Positions 1 to 12,500 of a DNA stretch of 64,000 nucleotides are shown here, piece after piece. A program made the position numbers and the translations under genes. Origin of the DNA: Melanocharis versteri (taxonomy: Eukaryota > Chordata > Aves > Passeriformes > Melanocharitidae); NCBI GenBank assembly GCA_013397845.1, contig VZTG01000087.1, positions 561,658 to 625,657 of the forward strand. Reading direction: 5' to 3'. Under the pieces are notes generated by a model that saw only the letters and a list, made by a program, of their open reading frames with translations, searched no databases and was not told the DNA's origin. Every line of letters begins with the position of its first letter. The stretch's first letter is position 1.

Positions 1-558
1 CCAGGAGGGCATCGAGAGGAAGCCCCGAGGGTCAACGGTGTAGAAGGGCTTGGCGTGGTGGGCGGCGGGGCGGCGGGGCGAGGGGCTGGCGTGGAGGCTG
101 CTGGTGCTGCTGCACTTCTTCACCAGGGTCAGCGCCGGCGGCGGCGGCGAGAAGAGCGAGGTCAGCGAGAGGCTGCTGAGCGTCTCCGAGGGCTCGCTGT
201 TGTTGCCCCCGCCGCGCAGGCTGCTGCCCGCCCCCTCCTCGTCCGAGGGGTCCATGGAGTCGTGGTGGGTGCAGCCGGGGCTGGTGCTGCCGCCGCTGCT
301 GTGGCTGCGCTGGTGGCGGCACAGGCTCCGCAGGCTGAAGAGCCCCCGGCCCCGCAGGCCGCGGCGGCGGGAGGCGGGGGACAGGGGCGCTGCCGGGGGT
401 CTTTGGCCGCCCGCCGCCGGCACGGGGCACAGGGACACCGGCAGGTCCAGCGTGCACCGGGGGGAGTCGCTCAGGTTGAGGCTGTCCTCCAGCGTGGTCT
501 GCAGGCTGCCGGCCGAGCTGCTGCTCCGGCTGTCCAGCGACGTGTCGCTCTCGGGGGG
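1..558 (-). CDS. CACNA1I: Exon w33: distal C-terminus, runs off the window
   Basis: 558 nt visible, residues 1777-1962, open to base 1 without a stop. Encodes PPESDTSLDSRSSSSAGSLQ, TTLEDSLNLSDSP, RRGLRGRGLFSLRSLCRHQR, SHSSGGSTSPGCTHHDSMDP and SETLSSLSLTSLFSPPPPA, ending at FLSMPSW. Ser/Pro/Arg-rich, disordered and cytoplasmic. Very GC- and CpG-rich compared with the other exons. Acceptor CGCTCCCAG. The stop codon and 3' UTR lie beyond base 1. Because of the GC bias the other frames are also open, giving shadow frames on both strands. Confidence 0.95.
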
Positions 559-3500
559 CTGGGAGCGCGAGAACACAGGTCTCAGCAAGGGGATGGGCAG
601 TGGGCAAGAGACTTCGCCTTATTTGTTTTGGGGGTACTTTGTGGTGTGAAAATAAGCCACGATTAAAGAAAGGGGGAAAACCATTTCTCTCTCACTCTCC
701 TCTGCTGGGGAAGGGAGCTATAAACAAGCCAACGCTACAAAGCACCAGCCATGCCGCCTGCCGCGGGGATTTCCTTCTGGGTAAGGAGGAGGAAGGTTTC
801 GATATTTTGAGCTAATTTCATTCTGCTTCAGGATGAATCTACCCCTCCCATGTGAAGTGCTCCACCAAAGGGAAGGGATGCTGGGTCTGTGAGCCCTGCA
901 GCCCCCACCACTAGGCTCTCCCTGAGCACTGAGGGTCCAGGAGGCAGCGGAGCAAAGGTTCCCTGTGGGTCCTCACTCATGGCTTCCCTATAAACCTGGC
1001 ACACAGACTGTGGACACATCTATTAGCTGGACAGGAATCAAGGAACTTCTGTACAGACCTCCTCTCATTAAAAAAATCAGCAATATCTGGGGAGAGAAAA
1101 GAGGCCCCATGGTTCTTTTGACCAGCATTAGTGGCAATGATGGCTTTAAGGGCAGAAAAGCGGGGTCCCCTCCCAGCAGGAAGAGGAAATAGCCTTAATT
1201 TCCTTGTATCAGGTCTCATCTAGTTAAGCTGCATTTTAGTTGTTTCTAGGAAACTGATCTGCACTACAAGATCATCACTGGGACACTGCACTGGAAATGA
1301 TGCATGTAGGACTGGAAGCAGTCTCCTGAAGCAGTCTCCATAGTCATTGAATACAATTTGCATCACATAATCAGAAGTTTAGCAATTTCTCCTTTACAAT
1401 AATTCAGTACTTTTCTCCCAGTGGTGTGCCAGCTCCAGGGCTCTGCCTCTTTGTGTCTTAACTTACACCAGAAGTTTCAACACTGCAACAACTCAGTCGT
1501 CTCAGACGAAGGCTAAATTTATCCTTGGTGAATTTATACACATTTGTATCGTGCCAACAGTGTCTGTAACATATAGCTGGATAACATCTGATTTTATTTT
1601 TTAGTTTGTCTGGAATAGAGTGCCCCTGTTCATGGAGTATCTTCCAAGAACAATAACAGGGATCTCTACTGGGCTTTCATCTCTTCATCTTCTGCACTTC
1701 AGAGACACCTGATCTCCCCTCAGTGCTTTTATTCTTCTCTTTTGTTAGTGAGAAATAGCTGCCTTTTCAGAAAGAGAAGGCACCCTTCTGGGATGCGAGA
1801 GTTAAGTGGGCAGGGCAAAACAGTGAGCTTAGGGACACAGTGTGTGGATGGGGCACTGAGGGATGTGGAGGATGCAGGTGGGAAGAAGCCTGTTCCAACC
1901 AAGAAGGTGCATGATTCGGAGTCACAGCGCTAAGAGGACCCCAGGAGGCTGTGCAGCTGTCACCTCCCTGGCTCACACCATGGCTGCTGAGCATGCAGGT
2001 GTCTACAGCACGCCCAGTGCCAGGGACCCAGGGGGGAGCTGCAGAGTGATGTGATTTCATCTTCATGTGGGGCTCACTGCAGCTGTCAAACTATTTGTTG
2101 ATCCAAAGCAGAACATATGACTTCATGGGGTGAGAGCTATCCAACATCACTTTGTCATACTACCCTCTCTCCTCCCCTACCCTCCTGCATTCTGCAGTCC
2201 ACTGTGCTCCTCCTACAGATCCAGGCTACCCAGCCTCTGACCACAGCTGCCTCTCTCCTTCCTCTGCCCTCTTCCTCGTTCGGCCCCCTCTGTTTGGCTG
2301 GGATATGAAAACCGAGTTTTCCTAGTAGACAGAAGCGGGGTTCCTCACCTGATGGAGAAGTGAGCAGTTCACACCTGGAGATCTCAGTGATGCCCACGAG
2401 CCTTGCAGAGAGATCTTAGGAAGGTTGCGTGGACACGAGACTTCCTCAGGCCCTGTCTGGGTGGCAGAGATGGCTGGGTGGAAAAATTCTGCTGGTACAG
2501 GTAACAACGGGGAAGATGCACCTGGAGAGAAGGGGCTGGGAGGGACTGACAGAACATCAAAAGAAAATGGAGGAGAACAGAAATAGAAGAAGAAAAAAAA
2601 GGTTGAAGGGTCCTCTGGTTTTATTTGGTGCCTTTGCTGCTGCTACACTGAGCAAAGTCTCAAGTTCAGTGAACAAAGGATATTCAGGAACATGCACTCC
2701 TGGCCGAGAAGCCTTAGTCTGGTGTTCAGACTAAGGATCCCACTTTTTGCACAAAATCCTGCACCAGACCTGGAAGACCTAACACAACTCAGAGCCACAA
2801 GGCAACAGGCCAGCTCTACTGTTGCTCTCACAGAGAAATGCTGAGCTGAAAGGCCTTGATTCAAGTATGTATCACTGCCAGAGGACTTTCATCTCAGATC
2901 CTGCAAGGTAAGGGATGAAGGGAGGTAAATTAAGTGGTGGTTTGGGAGAGCTGGGGACCACAGAAGACCAGGGCATGCTCAAGAGTAGAACTGGAGCAGT
3001 TCCACCAAGGGCAGATATGTTATGTATTCTCTGAGCCTTTACTTGGTCTCAGGGGGCAGCAGTGTTTTTCTGTGCTGAGTGAGCACAATTCATCCAGCTG
3101 GGATGTCAGGAGAATCTGTCCCCACTCTTTTCTGACTGTGCATGGGTGTGAGTGGGGATCAGCACTTTCACAGTATTTCACATAGTCATGTCTGAGGGAA
3201 GATATAAAAACTAGCAATAAAAATGAAGGAACTGGTCCTCCCCCCATTCCTGAAGCAAATTAGCAAACTGAAAGCTAATTCTCGGTTAGTGTAACCCCAA
3301 GTCACATAAGCTCTCCCCCTGGAAGAGGGAAAGCAGGGGAAAACCAGAGCTGAACCAACCCACATTTTCAGCAGACCTGGAGAATGAGAGCCCTGCTCAC
3401 CTTTGGTACTTTCATGCTTTAGCCAAGACTGAACTGAGTTGAAAGGAGTATTCTCCATTTCACATAGGTAACTGTCTGGGTTTGTAGAGCCATCCTCACT

Positions 3501-6500
3501 GGATGCTGGAAGCAGGCATTCCCCCACATTGTTAGCCCCAGTGGAGTCAGGGTTGTCCTGGCCATCCTGCTGGAAAAAATAAGTGAGGACAAAGCCTTGT
3601 GAAATTTATTGGAACATGATAGATCAGACTTTTCAAAGCCTCAAAAAGAGCTGATTCTGATAATACCTTCAAGCTAGCTAAGAGATGGTCAATTTTCCAG
3701 CCCAAATCACCTAACTTTTGACTAATTCAGAGGAAGTTACTAACAGCAGTGAAGAGAACTTTCAAATACATGTATTCCTTTGTTCTCTTCAAATCCTATT
3801 CCACAGTATGTCTCTATGGAGAAGCTCTTGAAAAATGACCAGAATGATATTCCTCAGCAGGGACACCTGGATGAATACAGAGCACCTGAAATGAGCAGGG
3901 GCATAAGTACAGCGCATGGTCTAAGATGCCCATGGCTGTCTGGGGCTGACCTTGATCTCCTTAGGACTCAGCTGAGCAGTGTTTCGATTGTCTGACTCAT
4001 CTCCTAGAAGGATGGAAGAGGACTTGTCTGAGTTGAGAGATAGCGCTTCCATTTCAGCCAGCTGGACCTGCAGGAAGGGAAAGGAGCTATCACAGGTCAT
4101 GCCTGGAATCCACATTTCAAGCAGTCACACTGTTGATGGTGGATAAGTGAGAGCCTGTAGACCCAAGATCAATTTTAGGTTATATTCCTTGGATACATCA
4201 GGAACTGCCTAACCCAGACCTGGGCTGGGCAGGAGAGTGCACTTTTTAAGAAAGGTTGAATATACGATCTGCAAGCAGGCCGCTACCAGTCCATGCTCCT
4301 CTAGTGCCAGAATTGAAGGAACGAGTCCTGTATCTGTCACAGCGATACAGCTGGCCCAAGGCCCTGCAAGTAAAGCCAGGCAGGCAGAGCAGTCCCTCAG
4401 GCTGGTGACAGGGCAGCCGACTCTGCTGAGGGATGAGGAGTGGACCCCTCTTTCTGAAGGCACCACAGACAGCCCTGCTTAAACATGAAGGTGCTTTCAT
4501 TCCAGGGTAAGTCATGCCTCTTGCAGTCCATGCCAGTATCATGCTTTTCATATTCTCTTACCTTCATTACTGAAACCCTGCTTTCTCTCCAGCTTTCCTG
4601 CATCTTGCCTTTCCCCTCCCCTCTAGCCTACCCAAGACCTCACCTAACACTGTCTTCTGTTCTGTTCTCCATCTCTTAACTCAGCCCTCCCACACACCCA
4701 CACTTGAGCTCTCTTGCTTTCTGAAAGCAAGTCTGACCACTGCATCTCTCTCATTCTTGTGCTTCAGCTCTGCTCTAGTCCCATGCCTGACCTTGCTTCA
4801 TCTTTTGGCCTGTTTAATACCACGTACGCCCCTATCCCATCCTCTTTCCTCCAAACTTTTAAACCCCCTCTGCCTGACAACTCTTTCTCACAATGCCTGA
4901 AAAGCATCTTCTTTTTCAACCAGCCTACGCAGTTACTCTGTCCCTCCTGTGCTTGGATTTGCATCTCTGGTCTCTGGAGTGGCACCAGTTTGCACCACCA
5001 GCAGCTAACTCTTGAGAGCTCTATTCTGGGTTGTCTCAGTCGGGACAGGTTCTGGCCATGTGTTTGTGTTTGCAAGAGGCAGGTACCATGTCTTGTGCCA
5101 TGACAGCAGGTGAAACATTTGGAGAGATGACTTTCGAGCTGGAAGTTTAGTGGCTTGTGCCAATGCCAGAGAATGGAAGAGGTCTCCATGTGAAGGATAA
5201 TGCACTTTAAACAAACAGAATGGAAAACTGGAGCTGGATTTAAATAGAGTGCACAGAGGACATCCTTATTTGAGATATTATTCTGACACAGGAACATGAT
5301 GCTGTTCAACCATGGAGAAAGCCCAAAACCAACAACTGCTGCTCGGAGCACGAACGCACAGAGAGCCCACAGTGAACTTATGCCAGGGATGCTACACGAC
5401 CACCAGTCAGCAACAACTCATGTGGAGAAGCAGTCTTCATTCAGCCCCACTTAATGTGTGTACTCATCTATTACTCTCCCAAGTGCTTGCCACACCAAAG
5501 CAGCCTTACAGCTGTGCTTGTAGAGACTCGAGCATGACATGTGGTAACATCTGTGACTACCTTTGCCATCCATAAAAAAGGATTTCAACAAAATCCAGAA
5601 CAGTCTGTTTGTCACTGAACCGATTGTTCGAAAATTCTGACCACCCTGGGATCTACACAAAACCCACAATCAACAAAGTCATGACTAAATAAACTGCAGG
5701 TATGGAAACACATTTCACTGGTGCTCACTGACAAACTCCTACCATGGCTAAACACACTTCAGCCATCCTTATACAGATGCCTGTCAACCATCCCGAGAGT
5801 GAAAGGAAAGCAATGACAAGAGAACAGGTTAGCACCATGAAAAAAGGAGGTTTTGTTCTTTTTGCTTCCCTTACTGTAGAATATTTTAAAATTTGCTGAC
5901 TAAAGATGAGGAACAAAAAATGTTTAAAATTACAGTGTGGGAGAAGACGCTGCTCACTAAATCACAATCCATGAAACCTGCTAGGAACATCAACCTGAGA
6001 CACTGAACCATGCACACCACGTATCTCTTAGAAAACAACTACTTGTTACATCTTTAAAAACAGACTCATGATTACAAAAATCCTTAATTGTACAAATAAT
6101 TGGTTTGAAAATAAAGTATCAGGAGTGTAATTGGGAAATGTGCTGAGTGCTTCTGCTCAACGCCACAAAAAGCTTAGCACACATTAATGAGTGTGAGCAT
6201 ATGTTTAAATGTTGTGTCCATCCACTGTGCTCAGCATCTTGATGAATTAAACTACCAATGAAATTGGAGGGAGCATTTTTGGCTAATACGTGATTTTTGT
6301 CAGAAGGGCAGCATTAAGGCTGATAGGGTGGACAGCAAGCATACCAGATTTTTCTAACACACACGCACTGAAGAGGACTAGATAAATAGTTTTGCCTATG
6401 TAACTTGTCAATTGCTTCTGAGACTGTATAGTTCTGTCTGTGTACAATACTCATTTGGATATGCTGATGTAACAGACCACACCCTAATTCAACGACTGTG

Positions 6501-9500
6501 TGCATTGCTGATGTTAGCTATGACTCCATGTAGTGATTTACTATCGAAATTTCCTCAATCTTTTTTTAACTTTGAAATATGAAGAGAAGGTCATGATCAA
6601 TTGTGGCTTAAAATCCTACGGTATAGTTTTAACTCATATGATCCAAAAGAAAACATCTGTATTTTATTACTAAACTCATTCTTGCATAGATAACTTCTTT
6701 TCAGTTCCACATTTTAGATTTATTGAAATACCAATTTTGAAAGTAATTTATGGCTCTATAACAGCCATTAGAAAGTATGATCTAAGAATAATTCTTCAGT
6801 TGTGATTATTACATCAAACTCTTTGCTCTGGCTGTGGGTTGCACTTGAAGATTTTGCTGTCTAGTTTCTTTGCCGGAAAGGTAAGAAAATGGGTTGTTGT
6901 CTTTATTCGTAGGTGTAGGCGGGATACTGAAGACTATCTGTGAAGTTTTCAAATGTAGCAAACTAGCTGCAAATGACTTAACTTCGGGGCAATCATTCTG
7001 GAATGCCTTAGGAAATCTCATTTGCGAGAAAGCTGAGCACCAATTGCTGAACATAAAGACTTAAGTAAAGCAATGGAAATTGCAGTTAATTGAAAACTAG
7101 TTATTTGGTTGCATTAATGCAGCATTCCTTTGTGAAGTGTCGCAGTAACGATGAACTACAGCAATGTTTGCATTTTGATACTTTTGAAAGGAAGCAATGG
7201 GGACGAGCATGAGAAGCTGAAAAAATACCAGAGCATCAGAACTAGGCATCTGAGGCTAAACAAAATATTACTTTCTTCAAACATGAATAGAATGATCTGC
7301 CAATAAGAGCTCTTTCCCCAAGTTTCCTTGTTTCTTTATAAGCGATAGCAACATATCGAGTCAGTTATGGGGAAGGAGAGGGTGAAGTTTGTCACTGATG
7401 TACTAATTTACTGTCAGAAGAGCCACACTACTGCTACAAGTCTCACTGCACAAAATCAGAGCACCTAAATACAATAAAATTATTTCAGAAATAAAATTAG
7501 TTCTGCTACTCACCTGACCCTTCCAAGACTATTTTGCTCCTCAAGTTTCACAACCTGAAAAGACTAATTGCTTAGGAAGGAGTTTTCCAAAGCATCTACC
7601 AACGTTAGTAGCTCAAGTCTAAGCCATCTGGTGTCCTGCTCTTAGCAACAACCCATTTGTCAGCTAACAAACTTTCTCAGTGGGCCCATTTTTATTTAGT
7701 TTTTGCTCAAACTAATTAACTGGTTTTTACCACAAACCAATCCTTGCTCACCGACATGACTCTATTCAACAAGGCATTTAAACATGTGCTTAACGGATTG
7801 ACCTCAATAGGGAATAAGCAAGCACACGCTTAAAATGAGGACAAAACACAAGCTTAACTCTCCCACTGAATCGCTCCTGAGTGCTCTCATTGGGGTGAGA
7901 TCCTTAGAGTCCTCTGTCCAACATGAGCCTCAACCTAGACTTTTCTTGCAGAATTGAACACAACAAGAGCTGCCAGGATGCCTTCATAGTCATTTCTCTA
8001 CGGGTCATTCAGTTCCTCCTGACCCGTGTCCTGTCACATCTCACTTTTCCACCACCTCAAACATCCACGTGTGGCTGAGGAGGGCAAGCCTGTACTAAAG
8101 GCAGTATCAGCACTTCACAACAGATAACAAACACAGGTCAACAAGCTCTACTGTCTACACAATCTACAGTGAGGAGCACACATGGGACGACCTGCGGGCA
8201 CGTGGGTGCGGGTGTGCAGGTCTGGGGGGAAGAGTCCCCTCACACATCCTCGTACGCAGGTTACCTCTTGCTTGTCATGGTTACACTTCTCGCACATGGC
8301 CGGCGAGGAGTAATGATGGAAGACGGAGCCCGATAGGTTATCGATGATCATTAACTCCCCGTCGAAGGAGTCCTTAATAATTAAAGAGACACTGTCCAGC
8401 CATAAGTTCTCCTAGGGGACAAGAAAGGGGGGAGGATGGGAGAGATCATTTTAAGAATGTCGAGCTTTTTGCTTTCAAGTTTCATGTGAATTTGGGGCTG
8501 GGTTCTCCACCCTGACTCATCTGGAGCAGCATCTTGTTCTGCAGGTACTTGCACAGGGTCACTGGGGGGAACATTTGCTCCACAGGGTGTGTAAAGGTGC
8601 CAGAGTTCAATGAAAAAAAAAAAAAAAAAAAGGAGGGACAGTCTTCACTCACTTTCAGTGCTCACGTCTCCCTTCCAGCTCTGCTGGAGTCACTCACTCT
8701 TGATCTGCCATTTCTCCTGCACTCTTCTCCTGAGCTCCCCTCTCAAATTTGCTCCTGTCACACCTTTAGCTGATCTGCTCCATCCCTCCTCTGCTGGCCC
8801 TCAGGTTCCTACACCACGATGACAATGAACAGGACACACTGCTGTCACGGCCTTGTCCCTACATGATCCTGTCAACTCAAAAGTCTACTGCTGAAAGCAA
8901 ACCTTTCACCCTGAGGTGGAAGACTGCTACTGCTAAGCCCTCAATCATCTGAGCTGCCCAGCTACTGCCCACAGCTACTTGCTGCAGTCTGGTTAATAAG
9001 TTCAAAGGTGTACTCACCTGGGCTGGAGAGTAACATCTCATGCACAGATGTCCTTCAGGATCTGTTCTACCACCACCTCCTCCTGTTCCTGCTCCTTTTC
9101 CCTGTCCTGAATTTGGAGAGCCTGACTTGTGGGAGCACAGCCCATGAGTAATTTCCATCTCAAGCTCAGCATCCATCTCTGCATCCTCCTGGGCCTCCTT
9201 GTTGCTGTCATCGAGATGTTTCATGAGCACAGCTACCACCACATTGATGAGGACAAACTGGGCTGTGAGCACAAAGCTGACAAAGTACAGTGGAGAGATG
9301 AACTGCAGGTTGCTGAGACAGCTCCGGTCATCGTGGCTGCAGTCACGCAAGGTATCCTTGAGAGGAAGTTGGGATTGAGAGGGAACGATGGAAGGAAGGA
9401 AAGACTAAAGTAAGAACAGAAGCTTGGCTGTTCTCTCTGCCAAAAAACACTGATGCCAACGGAAAGAACAAGGCAAACACTTCTATCACCCCATACCTTT

Positions 9501-12500
9501 TGGCATAATGAGGGCCCCAAAGAATCTGGGACACTCTCTGTTCATATGCTGTCTGCTTCAGAGCAAAACCATCTAAAGGCATATGAAGCAAACTTTCAGA
9601 CCATGACATGTTGCTGCCACCATAGCCCCACATGTGTGAACAAGACCAAAAATGAGCAAGTTGGTACTGCCTCCTCCCGTCTATTCTCGAAAGCACCATA
9701 TGTGATGAAAGAACTTTCCTTTCTCCATGTCCTCCAAGGGAAGTATTTATTTTGTATTTTCCTGGTAGCTCTGCAGATGAGTGCCATGTCCAACACATGT
9801 CCTGTGCTCAGCTTTGACAACAGTCCTGACTACAGTGAATATTCCCTCTTAGCCTAAATGATTTTCTTGTTCCTCCCAAGGAAAAGTGTCACTTTTTTCA
9901 ATCAGATGTCTCTAGGACTAGATGAGCTCAAGGTTTGAGTTACCATGGTGGGGGAGAGAGTCTGGACCGAGCAGGGACCTTATCTAGCAACCCAGCTTCT
10001 GTGTTCTGTGCTCCTTCCTATTGCTAGCCAAAGCTCTGCTGAACAGACAAAACATCAGAATATCTCTTTCCCCACATGCAGGAGATCCTTGCCCCGAAGG
10101 CCCAGTTACCTTCATGATCCCATTCCAGTTGTCACCCGTGGACACCTGGAAAAGTGTGAGGAAGGCCATCCCAAAGTTCTCGAAGGTGGCGTGGCGGCTC
10201 ATGCCCTCACAGGGGTTCTCGTCATTGCAGACTGAAAAACAAGGGGAGTGCAGCACTCAGGGGAGGACACACCACCAGCCCTGACACCAACAGCATGAAC
10301 TCACAGCCTGAAGACCTCAGGCAATGAATGGTACCAGCACCCTGCCCAACAGTTGGCTGTTGGCCATCAATATGGAAAAATCCCTGATGGCCCAGGCCCA
10401 GAGTATCAGGCAGTGTAACTCTGTTGCTCAGAGGCATCCTCCCAACACGTCATTGTGCTGCCTTTCTTCTTGATCAATATTCCATGGCAAGAGATGTAAA
10501 TAAACTTTCACAAACTTTTTCCTGTAATCTTGAAGGCAATGTCAGGGACAGAGTGCAGGAAAAGCAAATGTTTAAGAATGCAAGAGAAGACAGAGGCTGC
10601 TTTTGTTTTGTTAGGCTGTTAGGACAATGAAAATTTCGAGGGAAATTCCTCTTTCATCAATTATGCATAAGGGAGAATAAAGTCCATCAAATAATTCAGT
10701 CCCCTTATTGAAGAGGTCTGATTTTGAGAAACCCCAACCAGATGTCTGTAGCTCACATTGGAGCATGGTCTGCTAGAAACTTACCCAGTTTTCCAAAGAG
10801 CTCCACTCCTAAAGCAGCGTAGATGAAAAAGAGGAGCATGAAAAGGAGTCCAAGGTTTCCCACCTGAAAGCAAACGGGACCGTCAGCCTATCCCAAAGCC
10901 TATTTCATCTGTACAGAAAGTGTTTCTGCATTTCAAAGTCTGAAGAGAACAGCAGTGAAATCCCGGTGTACAAATGTAACCAAACAATTGCTCAAAACTT
11001 GAGAAATTTTCAGTGATGGCTCCAGTTGCCATCAGGGCTGGGGTAGGAGCAGGCAGGTGGGAAGAGAAGGCATGGAAAAACTAAACACTTAATGGGTTTT
11101 TTTGAAACACGGAGCAGTTTCTGGTCTGAATGCACATGGTCACTGGGCCTATGTTAGGATCATCACTTCAGGAATCTAATTTAGTTATTGCAACTGCTGT
11201 GCCATCCAAATTCAGAAAAGAAATAAATGATTCAGCCCACCCACTCCCCTGGACTGCCACATCCTGGCTCCCTACATAGTCACTGGAAGGAATTATTTCT
11301 GATGACTAAATTAGACACCATAGTAAATGCTGTGAAAACACAGTGCTGGGTCTGTGTCTACAGGGCGTTAAGAAAAGGAAGTTAATAAAACTTAGCTAAG
11401 GACTACATTTCCAAAGGGCTCTTTAAAATTAAAGCTCTATTCACTATTAAGAATTGCTGCAGTGTAACAAAGACAGGAAGGGAATTGAAACAGGACAACT
11501 GGAGATGCCTTGTATGCCACTAGCAAGCCAGAATCCCTGATTTGAGTCTGTGCTCTAGGAACAAAAAGAGAAAGGTCAGGAAGAGGATAAAGCACAAGGG
11601 AAAGGACAGCTTATTTTAAACTACTTCTTTTGGCAAAGCCAATAAATCTTGGAGAATAATATTACAGATAATTCAGTTGTCCCCTGAAGACCCAGTATAT
11701 AAAATATGGAGACTAGATTCATTCTTTTAACGGTGAAACTGGTGGGTTTTAGACCTTTATGTTTAGATTTTTACACAACTGTAAGTATGGAATGATTTTT
11801 TTATCCCTGCTACACAGCTTTATTAAACAAAGCCAACCTGTTATAGGAGGCAGTAAAAGCCTGTCAATAGAAAGTCATAGGCTTTGATGCTGGAGGGATT
11901 AAGTACTGCTTGTTATTATCTTCCAGGGAATACATAGAGGCCAGACTTTCAGACATCTGCTTGCTTTGGGGCAGATATTACTGACCTCCAAAAGACCTGA
12001 CCCACCAACTTGGTTAGCAAAGGAGCCGTAGGCAAATGGGAGACAGAAAAGTCAGAAATGAGAATGTATGGAAGAATATGCTTGTGGTTTGTGGCTAGGT
12101 TGAAGTGCAAACATTTAAGAGCAAATGTATTGCAGAGTCCTCTTACCAACAGTTTCTGGATAATATTTCATCCAGCTCTTAATATCTGTGTTAATTCATC
12201 TGGGTTTCAGAATAAACATGACACAGACATGCAGACACTGGATCTCAAAACCTCCTCTGTACCAGATCCTTGCCTGAGAAAAATCATCTGTTGTGGCTCC
12301 TGGAATGGAAAAGAGCTAGGTGCAAAGAAGCTGCACTGAGCCAGTCTGTGGCAGCAGAGCCAGCACTAATAAAAATTTACATTCCAGATCTGCCTGCACT
12401 AAGAACATCCTTCATCTCCCCTTCCTTCTATTGTCCAGTGTATCTCAGCCCATAACTATCCTGAATGATACTGTATATCCTACATATGAATTATTAATAT

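Noticed and set aside
32..666. Long open frames on both strands overlapping the left end, Pro/Gln- or Gly/Arg-rich
   Set aside because: They are out-of-frame shadows of the very GC-rich last channel exon (1-558), whose true frame matches the Cav3.3 tail and joins a good acceptor.
4764..5351. 195-codon minus-strand open stretch
   Set aside because: No recognisable domain, no match to the channel, not extended by splice sites in frame; lies in an intron.
8211..8411. Paralogue question: could this be CACNA1G or CACNA1H?
   Set aside because: The C-terminal motifs (IIDNLSGSVFHHYSSPA, AEFFHPA, LQGSWASLRSP) and the pre-IIIS1 segment fit Cav3.3; the paralogues, as I recall them, differ in these regions.
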